Assembly: GCF_012843875.1 (NCBI RefSeq)
Contig: NZ_JABAFY010000005.1
Coordinates: 1-64,000, forward strand
Source: Desulfovibrio piger
GTDB lineage: Bacteria > Desulfobacterota > Desulfovibrionia > Desulfovibrionales > Desulfovibrionaceae
Reading direction: 5' to 3'
DNA length: 64,000 nt
Each line of letters opens with the position of its first letter. Positions within the stretch are counted from its first letter, which is position 1. The position numbers were made by a program, and so were the translations under genes. Below, piece by piece: positions 26,634 through 35,215 of the stretch. Under the pieces are notes generated by a model that saw only the letters and a list, made by a program, of their open reading frames with translations, was not told where the DNA came from and made no database searches.

Positions 26634-26729
26634 TCACGGGGCGTGATGACGAAAAGGCGTCCCGGCCCTGCCCCTGGACAGGGCCACGGCAAGGACGATG
26701 ACCAGCAGGACGAGCAGGGCTTGCCACAT
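26634..26729 (-). CDS. 31-residue membrane peptide
   Basis: A short frame begins three bases after the stop of the 39-residue gene upstream (TAGGCCATG). It encodes MWQALLVLLVIVLAVALSRG followed by a basic tail, so one membrane helix with a positively charged C-terminal side. I recognise no family. Coupled position behind a gene with a good ribosome site and the clean hydrophobic segment support it being real, but it could be chance. Confidence 0.5.
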   Translation of the reverse strand: MWQALLVLLVIVLAVALSRGRAGTPFRHHAP

Positions 26730-26732
26730 GGC

Positions 26733-26852
26733 CTAGTCCTTGCGGTCCCTGTCTTCTTCGCGCTTTTTTTTGCCCATCATGTAAAAAAAGCCCAGCACGG
26801 CCACACCGAAGGCCACGATGCCGGCCAGATTGAGCATGAAGATGGTATCCAT
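26733..26852 (-). CDS. 39-residue single-pass membrane protein
   Basis: The frame has a strong AGGAG site seven bases before its ATG. It encodes an N-terminal membrane helix (MDTIFMLNLAGIVAFGVAVL and on into GFFYMM) and a highly charged tail with KKKREEDRDRKD. The shape recalls small subunits of respiratory complexes such as CcoQ, but the sequence is too short to assign. It is followed directly by a second small membrane frame and lies downstream of fabI. Confidence 0.65.
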   Translation of the reverse strand: MDTIFMLNLAGIVAFGVAVLGFFYMMGKKKREEDRDRKD

Positions 26853-26908
26853 ACGATCTCCTGAAAGACTGTCCGGGGTGTCCCGGAGTTCGTCCGTTGC
26901 TACCGGAA

Positions 26909-26954
26909 GGCCCGGCAGGGGAGCGGGGTGGTCCCGCCCCGCCGTTGCCGGGCC
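26909..26954 (-). terminator. Large GC-rich stem-loop after fabI
   Basis: Nine-base arms (GGCCCGGCA and TGCCGGGCC) enclose a second GC-rich self-complementary loop, about 55 bases beyond the fabI stop. There is no T-run, so it may be a processing or stabilising hairpin that separates fabI from the two small membrane genes. Confidence 0.4.
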
Positions 26955-27005
26955 GTCAGCATCAAGAAAAGGCTTGGCCGCCGCGGCAGCCGCCTGATGG
27001 TCGTT

Positions 27006-27770
27006 TTAGATGCCCAGCTGGCTGAAGCCGCTGTCCACGTAGATGACTTCGCCGGTCACGCCGTGGGAGAGCTCGGAGGCTAGGAACACGGCGGCACCGC
27101 CCACATCGGCGGTGGTCACGTTACGGCGCAGGGGAGCGTGCTCTTCCACGCGGGTAAAGATGTTCTTCAGACCGGAGACGGCGGAAGCGGCCAGGGTCTT
27201 GATGGGGCCGGCGCTCAGGGCATTGACGCGCACGCCCTTTTCGCCCAGGTCGTAGGACAGGTAGCGCACGGAAGCTTCCAGAGCGGCCTTGGCCACGCCC
27301 ATGATGTTGTAGCCGGGGATGACCTTGGTGGAACCGTGGTAGGTCATGGTCAGCACCGAAGAACCGTCATGCAGCAGGGGCTCGAAAGCGCGGCAGACGC
27401 CGGTGAGGGAGTAGGCGGAGATGTCCAGGGCCAGATGGAAACCGGCGCGCGACGTATCCAGGAAGCGGCCGCTCAGGTCTTCACGGTTGGCAAAGGCCAC
27501 GGAGTGGACCAGGATGTCTACCTCGCCCCACTTTTCCTTGACCAGGTCGGCGGCGGCCTGGATCTGGGCGTCGTCGGTCACGTCACACTGGAAGGTGAAC
27601 TCGCCTCCCAGTTCTTCGCTCAGGGGCTCAACACGCTTTTTGATGGCGTCGCCCACATAGTTGAAAGCAAGGCGGGCGCCCTGTTCCTTGAAGGCATTGG
27701 CGATGCCGTAAGCGATGCTCTTGTTGTTGGCCAGGCCCAGGATCAGGGCTTTTTTTCCTTGAAGCAGCAT
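27006..27770 (-). CDS. fabI: Enoyl-[acyl-carrier-protein] reductase (NADH)
   Basis: FabI reduces the trans-2-enoyl-ACP in the last step of each fatty-acid elongation cycle. The 254-residue protein has the family's altered nucleotide loop (GLANNKSIAYGIA), catalytic Tyr144 in MTYHGS, and the Tyr154-x6-Lys161 pair in YNIMGVAK. It is the typical FabI type, as opposed to FabK, FabL or FabV. It follows purC by 44 bases on the minus strand. Confidence 0.96.
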   Translation of the reverse strand: MLLQGKKALILGLANNKSIAYGIANAFKEQGARLAFNYVGDAIKKRVEPLSEELGGEFTFQCDVTDDAQIQAAADLVKEKWGEVDILVHSVAFANREDLSGRFLDTSRAGFHLALDISAYSLTGVCRAFEPLLHDGSSVLTMTYHGSTKVIPGYNIMGVAKAALEASVRYLSYDLGEKGVRVNALSAGPIKTLAASAVSGLKNIFTRVEEHAPLRRNVTTADVGGAAVFLASELSHGVTGEVIYVDSGFSQLGI

Positions 27771-27814
27771 GTAATATCCTCCAGAAAAGTCGCCTTGGCG
27801 ACGGTGACCACAGG

Positions 27815-28711
27815 TTAGATGGTGAATTCTTTGCCCGTCAGGATGTGGTAGGCCTCACGGTAGCGCCGGGCCGTGGCGTCCACGACCTCGGCAGGCAGGG
27901 CAGGCGCGGGCGGCTGCATGTCCCAGGGCTGGGAGGTGAGCCAGTCGCGCAGGTACTGTTTGTCGAAGCTGGGCTGGCTGCGGCCGGGTTCGTACTGGTC
28001 CGCGGGCCAGAAGCGGGAAGAGTCGGGGGTCAGCACTTCGTCGATGAGGCGCAGTTCCCCGTCCACGAAACCGAATTCGAACTTGGTGTCGGCCACGATG
28101 ATGCCGCGGCTGGCGGCATAGGCACGTCCGGCTTCATAGATGGCCAGGGTGGTCTCCCGGACCTTGCGGGCCACGTCCTCGCCCAGCAGGCGGGAGGCCT
28201 CTTCCGGGCTGATGTTCTGGTCGTGCTGGCCCAGCTCGGCCTTGGTGGAAGGCGTGAAGAGGGCCGTTTCAAGCTTGTCCGATTCCCGCATGCCGGCAGG
28301 CAGCTGATAGCCGCAGAGCGTGCCGGTCTTCTGATAGTCTTTCCAGCCCGAGCCGGAAATGTAGCCGCGTACGATACATTCCACAGGCAGGGGCTTTGCC
28401 TTGCGGACCAGTACGGCACGCCCTTCAAGTTCGTCCTTCCAGGGGGCAAGGGCGGCGGGGAACCGGTCCACATCGCTTTCCACCAGATGATTGGGGATGA
28501 TGTCCTTGAACTTGTCCATCCAGAACAGGGTGATCTGGTTCAGGATCACGCCCTTGTAGGGGATGGGCTTGTCCATGATGACATCGAAGGCGGACATGCG
28601 GTCGGTTGTGACGATGAGCAGGGTCTTGTCGTCGATGTCATAGATGTCGCGGACCTTGCCGCGGGACAGCAGCGGGTAAGCGCTGATTTCAGTCTTGGTG
28701 GTGATGCGCAT
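27815..28711 (-). CDS. purC: Phosphoribosylaminoimidazole-succinocarboxamide synthase
   Basis: PurC couples aspartate to CAIR with ATP in purine synthesis. The 298-residue protein has SRGKVRDIYDID at the N-terminus (ATP site), TDRMSAFDV, ECIVRGYISGSGWKDY around residue 108 and DEVLTPDSSRFWP near residue 230. This is the longer form of the enzyme found in many bacteria and yeast. It lies between hisD (26-base gap) and fabI. Confidence 0.96.
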   Translation of the reverse strand: MRITTKTEISAYPLLSRGKVRDIYDIDDKTLLIVTTDRMSAFDVIMDKPIPYKGVILNQITLFWMDKFKDIIPNHLVESDVDRFPAALAPWKDELEGRAVLVRKAKPLPVECIVRGYISGSGWKDYQKTGTLCGYQLPAGMRESDKLETALFTPSTKAELGQHDQNISPEEASRLLGEDVARKVRETTLAIYEAGRAYAASRGIIVADTKFEFGFVDGELRLIDEVLTPDSSRFWPADQYEPGRSQPSFDKQYLRDWLTSQPWDMQPPAPALPAEVVDATARRYREAYHILTGKEFTI

Positions 28712-28737
28712 AGTCTTGATCCAGTTTGTTTAAGGCA

Positions 28738-30042
28738 CTAGCGCTTGCTGCGGATCTCCACGGAACGGGCGTGGGCCTCCAGCCCTTCCAGACGGGCCAG
28801 AGAAGCAATGGCAGGCGCGTTTTCCAGCAGGAAGGCCGGCGAAGTGGCCACGATGCTGGTTTTTTTGCAGAAGTTCTGGACGGAGAGCGCGGAAGAGAAG
28901 CGCGCGGTCCGCAGGGTGGGCAGCACATGGTTGGGGCCCGCGAAGTAGTCCCCCACGGGTTCGGGGCTGTGCTGGCCCATGAAGATGGCCCCGGCATGGC
29001 GGATGTGGGGCAGCAGGGCCCAGGGATCGCGCACGCACAGTTCCAGATGCTCGGGAGCCACGCGGTTGGCGATGGCCACGGCGGTCATGATGTTGGGCAC
29101 CACCACGATGGCGCCCCAGTCCATGAGGGACTTGCCCGCGATCTGGGCCTTGGGCAGCTGGCTGCACTGCTTTTCCAGTTCCTGCTGCACCTGTTCGGCC
29201 AAGGTGATGTCGTCGGTGAGCAGGATGGCGGAAGCCAGCATGTCGTGCTCGGCCTGGGAGAGCATGTCCGCGGCCAGCCAGTGCGGGCGGGCGGAGCTGT
29301 CGGCCACCACCAGCACTTCACTGGGGCCGGCCACCATGTCGATGCCCACCGTGCCCTGCACCAGACGCTTGGCCGTGGCCACATAGATGTTGCCGGGACC
29401 GGCGATGACGTCCACAGGGTCGATGCTCTGGGTGCCGTAGGCCATGGCGCCGATGGACCAGGCGCCGCCCACGCGGTAGATCTCGTCGATGTCCAGCAGG
29501 TGGGCCGCCGCCAGGATGTGCGGGTTGATGGTGCCGTCCTTGCGGGGCGGGGTGCACACGGCCACGCGGGGCACGCCGGCCACCAGGGCGGGGATGGCGT
29601 TCATGAGCATGCTGGAGAGCAGCGGGGTGTTGCCGCCCTGGCCGCCGGGCACATACAGGCCCACCCGGTCCACGGGCAGCACGCGCTGGCCCAGGATGCT
29701 GCCGTCAGGCCGGGTCTGGAACCAGGATTTTTCCAGCTGTTCTTTATGGAAGGTGCGGATGTTGTGGGCGGCTTCGCTGATCTGCTCGCGATGTTCGGGA
29801 GAGATGGAAGCGGCGGCCCAGGCGATGTCCTGCTCGCTGACGCGCAGGGGCGCGGCAAATTCGGGACAGTCGAAACGGCGGGTATAGTCGATCAGGGCCT
29901 CATCGCCCTTTTCACGTACATTGGCGAGGATCTCGCGCACGCTGCCTTCAACGCTGTCGCCGGGGTTGAAGCGGCCGTCGAGCCACTGCGAGGCCTTGAC
30001 CCATTCCTGCTCGGACTGCAGGTGCAAAATTCGGCAAATCAT
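28738..30042 (-). CDS. hisD: Histidinol dehydrogenase
   Basis: HisD oxidises histidinol to histidine in two NAD-dependent steps using a zinc ion. The 434-residue protein shows DRVGLYVPGGQGGNTPLLSS, VDVIAGPGNIYVA, AGPSEVLVVAD, SQAEHD with zinc ligands (near 255), APEHLEL with the catalytic Glu-His (near 325) and the C-terminal GPNHVLPT. The loop after YVPGG differs from the usual TAAYPSS. GAGGT precedes the ATG. It starts a minus-strand run hisD-purC-fabI and is divergent from grpE. Confidence 0.96.
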   Translation of the reverse strand: MICRILHLQSEQEWVKASQWLDGRFNPGDSVEGSVREILANVREKGDEALIDYTRRFDCPEFAAPLRVSEQDIAWAAASISPEHREQISEAAHNIRTFHKEQLEKSWFQTRPDGSILGQRVLPVDRVGLYVPGGQGGNTPLLSSMLMNAIPALVAGVPRVAVCTPPRKDGTINPHILAAAHLLDIDEIYRVGGAWSIGAMAYGTQSIDPVDVIAGPGNIYVATAKRLVQGTVGIDMVAGPSEVLVVADSSARPHWLAADMLSQAEHDMLASAILLTDDITLAEQVQQELEKQCSQLPKAQIAGKSLMDWGAIVVVPNIMTAVAIANRVAPEHLELCVRDPWALLPHIRHAGAIFMGQHSPEPVGDYFAGPNHVLPTLRTARFSSALSVQNFCKKTSIVATSPAFLLENAPAIASLARLEGLEAHARSVEIRSKR

Positions 30043-30176
30043 GGAATATACCTCAAGAAAAGAACGCCACCGGAGGGCGCGTGGACGCGCGGAATTGCGC
30101 GTCGGACGAATATAGCGAAGGCGTGCGCCAATGTCGAGACTTCCGTGCAGGAGGCCGTTGCCGGGGTGTCAGCCCC

Positions 30177-30205
30177 TTGACAGTACGGCAGTGCGTATTT
30201 ACTCA
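30177..30205 (+). promoter_or_regulatory. Possible promoter of grpE
   Basis: A perfect TTGACA (30177-30182) is present, but the best -10 at 17 bases is TACTCA, a weak match. No CIRCE element (TTAGCACTC repeat) and no clear heat-shock sigma site was seen. A small GCCGG/CCGGT hairpin lies just before the ribosome site GGGAGGA. Confidence 0.4.
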
Positions 30206-30246
30206 ATACTAGCCGGCACAACGCCGGTGCATTTCTGGGAGGAACC

Positions 30247-30843
30247 ATGGATCGTCACAACGAGAACGATGATATGCATATGAAGGACACGCAGAACACG
30301 GAAGCGCAGGAAGAGGCCTGTGCCGGTACCGAGGCCGGGGATGCCGGGGACGCCGTGCAGACCCTGCCGGAAAATCTGGAAAGCCTGTGCCACGAACATG
30401 TGTGCCCCAACTGCACCGAAAAGCGCGATGCCGATGACGCACGCCTGCGCGCGGCCGCGGAGATGGATAATTTCAAGAAGCGCCTGAAGCGCGAGCACGA
30501 GGAACAGATCCGCTATGCGGCGGAAAAGGTCATGAGCGACCTGCTGCCCACGCTGGACAACCTCGATCTGGCCCTGCAGTACGGCAGCAAGGACGAGGCC
30601 TGCAAGGACATGCTCCAGGGCGTGGCCATGACCCGCAAGCTGCTGCTGGAAGCCGTGGCGCGTCACGGTCTGACCCCCGTGGGCACGGCCGGTGAGGCCT
30701 TCACGCCCGAACTGCACGAAGCCGTGGGCTTTGATGCCGAGGCCGATGTGGAAGCCGGGGCCGTGGCCCGCGTTCTGCAGAGCGGCTACAAGCTGGGCGA
30801 GCGTCTGCTGCGCCCGGCCAAGGTCATGATCAAGCAGGGCTAA
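30247..30843 (+). CDS. grpE: Nucleotide exchange factor for DnaK
   Basis: GrpE releases ADP from DnaK in the heat-shock chaperone cycle. The 198-residue protein has an acidic disordered N-terminus, a long helix (AEMDNFKKRLKREHEEQ), LLPTLDNLDLAL and the C-terminal beta domain with HEAVGF and LQSGYKLGERLLRPAKVMI. Unusual is a CHEHVCPNC cluster (residues 48-56) just before the long helix, which could bind metal or be redox-sensitive. dnaK, dnaJ and hrcA are not adjacent. The start has GGGAGGA. Confidence 0.94.
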   Translation: MDRHNENDDMHMKDTQNTEAQEEACAGTEAGDAGDAVQTLPENLESLCHEHVCPNCTEKRDADDARLRAAAEMDNFKKRLKREHEEQIRYAAEKVMSDLLPTLDNLDLALQYGSKDEACKDMLQGVAMTRKLLLEAVARHGLTPVGTAGEAFTPELHEAVGFDAEADVEAGAVARVLQSGYKLGERLLRPAKVMIKQG

Positions 30844-30868
30844 GCGCCGTTATCCGCAAGACAGCCGG

Positions 30869-30902
30869 AAGGGCCTTCCCCATATGGGGAGGGCCCTTTT
30901 TT
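30869..30902 (+). terminator. Intrinsic terminator of grpE
   Basis: A 13-pair stem (AAGGGCC... with ...GGCCCTT, one G-U pair) around an ATAT loop is followed by a T-run, 26 bases after the stop. Confidence 0.9.
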
Positions 30903-31240
30903 GTATACAGACATACGGATCAGGGGACTCTCATCAGGGCCCGGGGAGCCCTCTCCTCTGGTCCGGCATCCTTATCAAAGGCTTTCATCCGACATAGCGG
31001 CGGTTCTCCGCCAGCGGCTTCAACCGGGACATCTTCGCGATACCGTGGTCCGGTATCCCCGGACAAGTACGGGGCCATGCCGCGTTGGCGTTCCCTGCGG
31101 TAGCGTCGGGAAGCCCGGCAAAACAGCTTGACTTTCAAAAGCGTTGCACTCTAGCGTAACAATAGACATCTGTATTGGTACTGCATGTTGCGGGGAAGGA
31201 ACTTTTGCTGCGCCCCGGACTATTTTTGTGGGGGATATCT
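30903..31240. other. Leader region of the FadL-like porin gene
   Basis: No gene is seen in this 338-base stretch. TTGACT (31128-31133) with TAGCGT 18 bases downstream (31152-31157) is a possible promoter. A GGGGGAT ribosome site lies just before the ATG at 31241. Confidence 0.4.
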
Positions 31241-32527
31241 ATGAAAAAATTGTATGTCGTGCTTGCCGTCTGCCTTCTGTGGGCATGCCAGGTGACGACG
31301 GCAGGGGCCGAAGGTTTCGCCCTGACGGAATGGAGCTCGCGAGGTCTTTCGCTGGCAGGCGGCATGGTGGGACGCGCGGACGATCCCTCGGCCATCGCCT
31401 ACAATGCGGCGGGCATCACCCAGCTGCCGGGCACGCACGTCATGGGCGGTTTTGCCGCCATCGCGCCCATGGGTACCATCGACCTGGATCTGGCCGACGG
31501 CAGCCACACGTCCACGACCACCAAGCCCCATATCTGGGCTGCCCCGCACGCCTACATCACCCATCAGCTGAACGACCGCTTCTGGCTGGGCCTGTTCTCG
31601 CGTTTCGGCCTCGGCAATGAATTTGCCGATAACTGGACGGGACGGTACAACCTGACCAACATCAATTTCCAGACCTTTTCCCTCGTGCCCACCGTGGCCC
31701 TGAAGGTCAACGATGTCCTCTCCCTTTCGGCGGGCGTGGAGATCATGCATGCCAGCTTTGCCATGGGACAGCAGATCCCCAGCATGCAGTATATCGGCTA
31801 CATCCCCAGCAGAGGGGAAGACAGCAAGATGACGCTCAACGGTACGGGCTGGGGCGTGGGGGCCCAGGTGGGGGCGCACTTGCGCATGACCGACGAGCTG
31901 TCGCTGGGCTTTTCCTACAAAAGTCCGGTCACGCTCAATATCGCCGGTTCGGCGGATTTTTCCCGGCATCAGAGCAATATGCTGGCCGACCAAGGACAGG
32001 TGCCGCACACCATCGATACCGATGTGCACAGCACGGTGCATCTGCCCGATTCCTTTGCCCTGGGCCTGGCCTACCGCCCGCTGGAGAATCTGATCTTCGA
32101 GGTGGGGACCGTCTTCACCCGCTGGTCCACCTACGATTCCATGAACATTTATTTCGATTCCGATTTCCAGTCCATCAATCATAAAAAGTGGCGTGACGGC
32201 TGGAACTTCAACGCCAGCGTGGAATATGAGCCCCTGGACTGGCTGGCCCTGCGTGTGGGCGTCTGGTACGAGACGCCGGTCACCAACGAGGCGCACGCGG
32301 ACTTCATGGTCCCCAGCCACGGCCGCACGGGCGTCAGTGTGGGCGCGGGCTTCCAGTGGGGCAACTGGACGCTCGATCTGGCTTATGCCCATCTTTGGGT
32401 GCACAGCCTGGACTATTCGGAGACCGATGCCTCCGGCATCCGTTCGTCCGTGGGGAATGTCAGCACGGGGAACAGCCGGAACACGGTGGCCAACATTTAT
32501 TCCGCCACCATCGGCTACACCTTCTAA
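31241..32527 (+). CDS. Outer-membrane protein, OmpP1/FadL/TodX family
   Basis: The 428-residue protein has a signal peptide (cleavage probably after AGA near residue 23), the FadL N-terminal plug motif (SRGLSLAGGMVGRADDPSAI with AYNAAG), alternating amphipathic beta strands and a C-terminal Phe, as needed for outer-membrane insertion. The family imports long-chain fatty acids or aromatic hydrocarbons. The natural substrate here is unknown. It forms a single transcription unit between terminators. Confidence 0.9.
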   Translation: MKKLYVVLAVCLLWACQVTTAGAEGFALTEWSSRGLSLAGGMVGRADDPSAIAYNAAGITQLPGTHVMGGFAAIAPMGTIDLDLADGSHTSTTTKPHIWAAPHAYITHQLNDRFWLGLFSRFGLGNEFADNWTGRYNLTNINFQTFSLVPTVALKVNDVLSLSAGVEIMHASFAMGQQIPSMQYIGYIPSRGEDSKMTLNGTGWGVGAQVGAHLRMTDELSLGFSYKSPVTLNIAGSADFSRHQSNMLADQGQVPHTIDTDVHSTVHLPDSFALGLAYRPLENLIFEVGTVFTRWSTYDSMNIYFDSDFQSINHKKWRDGWNFNASVEYEPLDWLALRVGVWYETPVTNEAHADFMVPSHGRTGVSVGAGFQWGNWTLDLAYAHLWVHSLDYSETDASGIRSSVGNVSTGNSRNTVANIYSATIGYTF

Positions 32528-32726
32528 GGTACGGAATGGCCCTTCGGGGATGCCGGCCATGGCGCTGCCGGAAGGCCGTGCCGGACCGGAAGGCAGACAT
32601 GCCCGGCAGCCGCTCTGGCTGCACGAAACCGGCCTTCTTCATGTGAAGGATAAAACGGCGGGAAGTGGGATGACACGGCCTGCGCGGGGCGGGCACCGGA
32701 ATGGGACACAATGCGATAAAAAGGAA

Positions 32727-32752
32727 AGGGAGGCTTGAGCCTCCCTTTTTTT
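32727..32752 (+). terminator. Intrinsic terminator after the FadL-like gene
   Basis: A perfect stem AGGGAGGC / GCCTCCCT with TTGA loop is followed by a run of T. It lies 200 bases after the stop. The 32528-32726 stretch before it contains nothing recognisable. Confidence 0.85.
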
Positions 32753-32877
32753 GTCCTGTGTATGGGTTTGGGGAGCCGTTTCCCGCAGGTTCCCGGCCTG
32801 TTCGTGCAACCGGCCCGGCGGTACGCATTTGCCGTTAGGTCCTGCGGGCGGCCAGATGATGGGAAAACGCGCTGTCG

Positions 32878-33474
32878 CTAGCGTCCGGCCTTGAGGCGGG
32901 GCAGCAGGCGTTCGGCCAGATGTTCGCCCAGTCCCTGCAACAGACGGCTCTGGGCCGCCACAAGACTGGCGCTGCTCATGCCGGCATCCTCGCTGGCTGC
33001 GTAGATGCCGCGATCCAGCGCCTCTCCGCCACGGGAAAGCTGCCAGCGGGCCTGCAGCCGGGCCGTGCCCGGCGTGTCGCCGTCCAGACGTTCCAAAGCC
33101 ACGGCCAGTTCCATGTCGCCCTGCCGGTCTCCGGCAGCGATCACGTCGATGCCCCGGGGCAGCAGGCGGGCGGCCAGCACTTCGCCCAGCACGCGCCGGG
33201 CGCCCTGTCCCAGCGGCTCGGCCCAGATGTCCAGTTCCGAGACCTCCAGGCGGGTCTGGCCGTCGCTGCGGCGCACCAGACCGTTGCGGTCCAGATAGTC
33301 AGGCACGCTCACCGGTGCGATGCTCAGACTGGCAGCGGGCAGGCTGTCGGCGGTCAGGGGGGGCTGGCCGCTGTCCAGCAGATAGAAGTGCGTGGGCGCG
33401 CTGCGGCCGCAAGCGGTCAACAGGAGCGTCAGCAGGGCCAGGAAAACGGTCGTATGGCGGAGGAGATGGTTCAT
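32878..33474 (-). CDS. PqiC/YmbA-type lipoprotein of the MCE transport operon
   Basis: The 198-residue protein has a signal sequence with lipobox LLTAC (Cys22), then an ABC_trans_aux-type domain starting with THFYLLDSG and containing SIAPVSVPDYLDRNGLV. Such lipoproteins sit in the outer membrane and dock to MCE-type lipid bridges (PqiABC, Let). The start overlaps the end of the MCE gene by four bases. It takes the place of the MlaC/MlaB partners seen in E. coli. Confidence 0.85.
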   Translation of the reverse strand: MNHLLRHTTVFLALLTLLLTACGRSAPTHFYLLDSGQPPLTADSLPAASLSIAPVSVPDYLDRNGLVRRSDGQTRLEVSELDIWAEPLGQGARRVLGEVLAARLLPRGIDVIAAGDRQGDMELAVALERLDGDTPGTARLQARWQLSRGGEALDRGIYAASEDAGMSSASLVAAQSRLLQGLGEHLAERLLPRLKAGR

Positions 33475-34424
33475 CGGCGACTTCCTTGTTTGCCGCGGAG
33501 CAGGGCTTCGGGATTGCGTTCCAGCACGTCCATGAACGCCCGCAGGGAGCGGACGGCAGCCGCGCTTTCCTGAATCAGGCGGCGCAGCTCCTGGGTGAGG
33601 GGGGCATTGCGTTCCACCACGGCCTTGGTGGCCAGGGAAACGGAGGAGACGTTGTTCATGGCGTCCCGGGTGCTTTGCAGGGCCTGGGGCAGATCGTGCT
33701 GGGCCGACGTGGCCGCCGCATTCAGCTTTTCCAGGGCCTGGGCCAGGGTCTTCTGGGATTCCTGCATGCCGGCCAGCAGGGCCTGCGCTTCTTCGAAGGA
33801 GGTGGCAAAGGCCTTGATGCCGCGTTCCAGCGCATCACCGGACAGGGCGGCGTTGAGCTTTTCCAGGATGCCCGCCGTGGTATGCGCCATCTCTTCCAGA
33901 GGCAGACTGGCCACGGTACGCTGCAGGGTATCGATGGGCGAGGGCAGGGTGGGGATCTCCCTGTCCGGCATGGGGGAACGGAAGTTGGCGGGCGTATTGG
34001 GCAAAAAGTCCAGCTCCACGCGGTACTGGCCGGTGATGAGGCTCTGGAGCTGCAGGCGGGCGCGCAGGCCGCGCTGGATCAGGCGGCGCAGGATCTCCTG
34101 CCGGAAATTGTCCGTGAGCTCGCCGGTGACCCCGGCCCGGACGATGCTGTTCTCGTCCAGCCGGATGTAGACCGGGATGGTGACGCTGGCGTCGCGCGGG
34201 TTGGCCTCCAGGCTGATGCGCGTCACCTGGCCCATGGGCACGCCGCGGAAGACCACGGGCGCCCCGATATTGAGGCCGCTCACCGAGCCGTCGAAGTACA
34301 GGACGTATTCGATGTCGTCACTGAACATGCGGCCGCCGCCCAGCAGGATGATGCCCGCCACCAGCAGCGCCAGTCCGCCGATGACGAAAGCCCCTACAGC
34401 GGTTTTGAATGATTGTTTTGCCAT
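33471..34424 (-). CDS. mlaD: MCE-domain lipid transport protein
   Basis: The 317-residue protein has one N-terminal membrane anchor (about 10-28), a single MCE domain (about 38-120, with YVLYFDGSVSGLNIGAPVVF and RGVPMGQV), and a long helical C-terminal part (about 150-310) with heptad character. MCE proteins form hexameric rings that pass phospholipids between the membranes. It is longer than E. coli MlaD because of the helical part, which may form a tube. Gap to mlaF is 16 bases. Confidence 0.92.
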   Translation of the reverse strand: MAKQSFKTAVGAFVIGGLALLVAGIILLGGGRMFSDDIEYVLYFDGSVSGLNIGAPVVFRGVPMGQVTRISLEANPRDASVTIPVYIRLDENSIVRAGVTGELTDNFRQEILRRLIQRGLRARLQLQSLITGQYRVELDFLPNTPANFRSPMPDREIPTLPSPIDTLQRTVASLPLEEMAHTTAGILEKLNAALSGDALERGIKAFATSFEEAQALLAGMQESQKTLAQALEKLNAAATSAQHDLPQALQSTRDAMNNVSSVSLATKAVVERNAPLTQELRRLIQESAAAVRSLRAFMDVLERNPEALLRGKQGSRR

Positions 34425-34440
34425 GCCGTATCCTGTGGGT

Positions 34441-35214
34441 TCAGTCCTGTTGTTGGGGGCCGCCCGCTTCGCCGCGCGTCAGGAAGCGCAGGGCCTGCAG
34501 CTCGGTGTGCGGGTCGCGCACCAGTTCGGAGGGGTTGCCCCGGGCAGTGACGCGCCGGGTCCGCACGTCGAGATAGATGCCGTTGCTGGCGATGGCGAAG
34601 ATGCTGGCCAGCTCGTGGGAGACGATGACGAAGGTCGTGCCCAGGGCGTCGCGCAGCTCCAGGATCAGGTCGTCCAGCATGCGGGCGCTCACCGGGTCCA
34701 GACCGGCGGAAGGTTCGTCCAGAAAAAGGATTTCGGGATCGAGGGCCAGGGCCCGGGCCAGACCGGCCCGCTTGCGCATGCCGCCGCTGATCTCCGAAGG
34801 ATAGTAGTCCTCGAAACCGGCCAGACCGGCCAGGGCCAGCTTGAGCGAGGCCTGCTCGCGGATCTCGTCGTCATCGAGGTCGGTGTACTGCTGCAGCGGC
34901 AGGCCCACGTTCTCGGCCAGGGTCATGGAGCTCCACAGGGCGCCGCCCTGGAAGAGGACGCCCGTACGCCGCAGGATGCGGCGGCGCTCTTTTTCGGTAC
35001 AGGCCCAGATGTCCGTATCGCCGTAAAGCACCTGGCCGCTCTGGGGCTGCTTGAGGCCCATGAGCGTGCGCAGGAGCGAGCTCTTGCCGCAGCCGGAACC
35101 GCCCATGATGAGGAAGATGTCATCGGCGGCCACATCGAAATTGACGTCACGCATGAGCACGAAGGAGCCGTAGCCCAGGGTCAGGTCGCGGACGCGCAGG
35201 CGGGGAGTGCTCAT
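34441..35214 (-). CDS. mlaF: MCE/Mla lipid transport ATP-binding protein
   Basis: The 257-residue ATPase has Walker A GGSGCGKSS, the signature ISGGMRKRAGLARAL typical for the MlaF/Ttg2A group, Walker B ILFLDEPSAGLDP and the switch histidine in IVSHE. It drives lipid movement through the MlaE permease. It is followed by the MCE gene and preceded by mlaE with a single base in between. Confidence 0.95.
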   Translation of the reverse strand: MSTPRLRVRDLTLGYGSFVLMRDVNFDVAADDIFLIMGGSGCGKSSLLRTLMGLKQPQSGQVLYGDTDIWACTEKERRRILRRTGVLFQGGALWSSMTLAENVGLPLQQYTDLDDDEIREQASLKLALAGLAGFEDYYPSEISGGMRKRAGLARALALDPEILFLDEPSAGLDPVSARMLDDLILELRDALGTTFVIVSHELASIFAIASNGIYLDVRTRRVTARGNPSELVRDPHTELQALRFLTRGEAGGPQQQD

Positions 35215-35215
35215 G

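Noticed and set aside
30043-30246. A CIRCE element before grpE.
   Set aside because: No TTAGCACTC-N9-GAGTGCTAA repeat is present.
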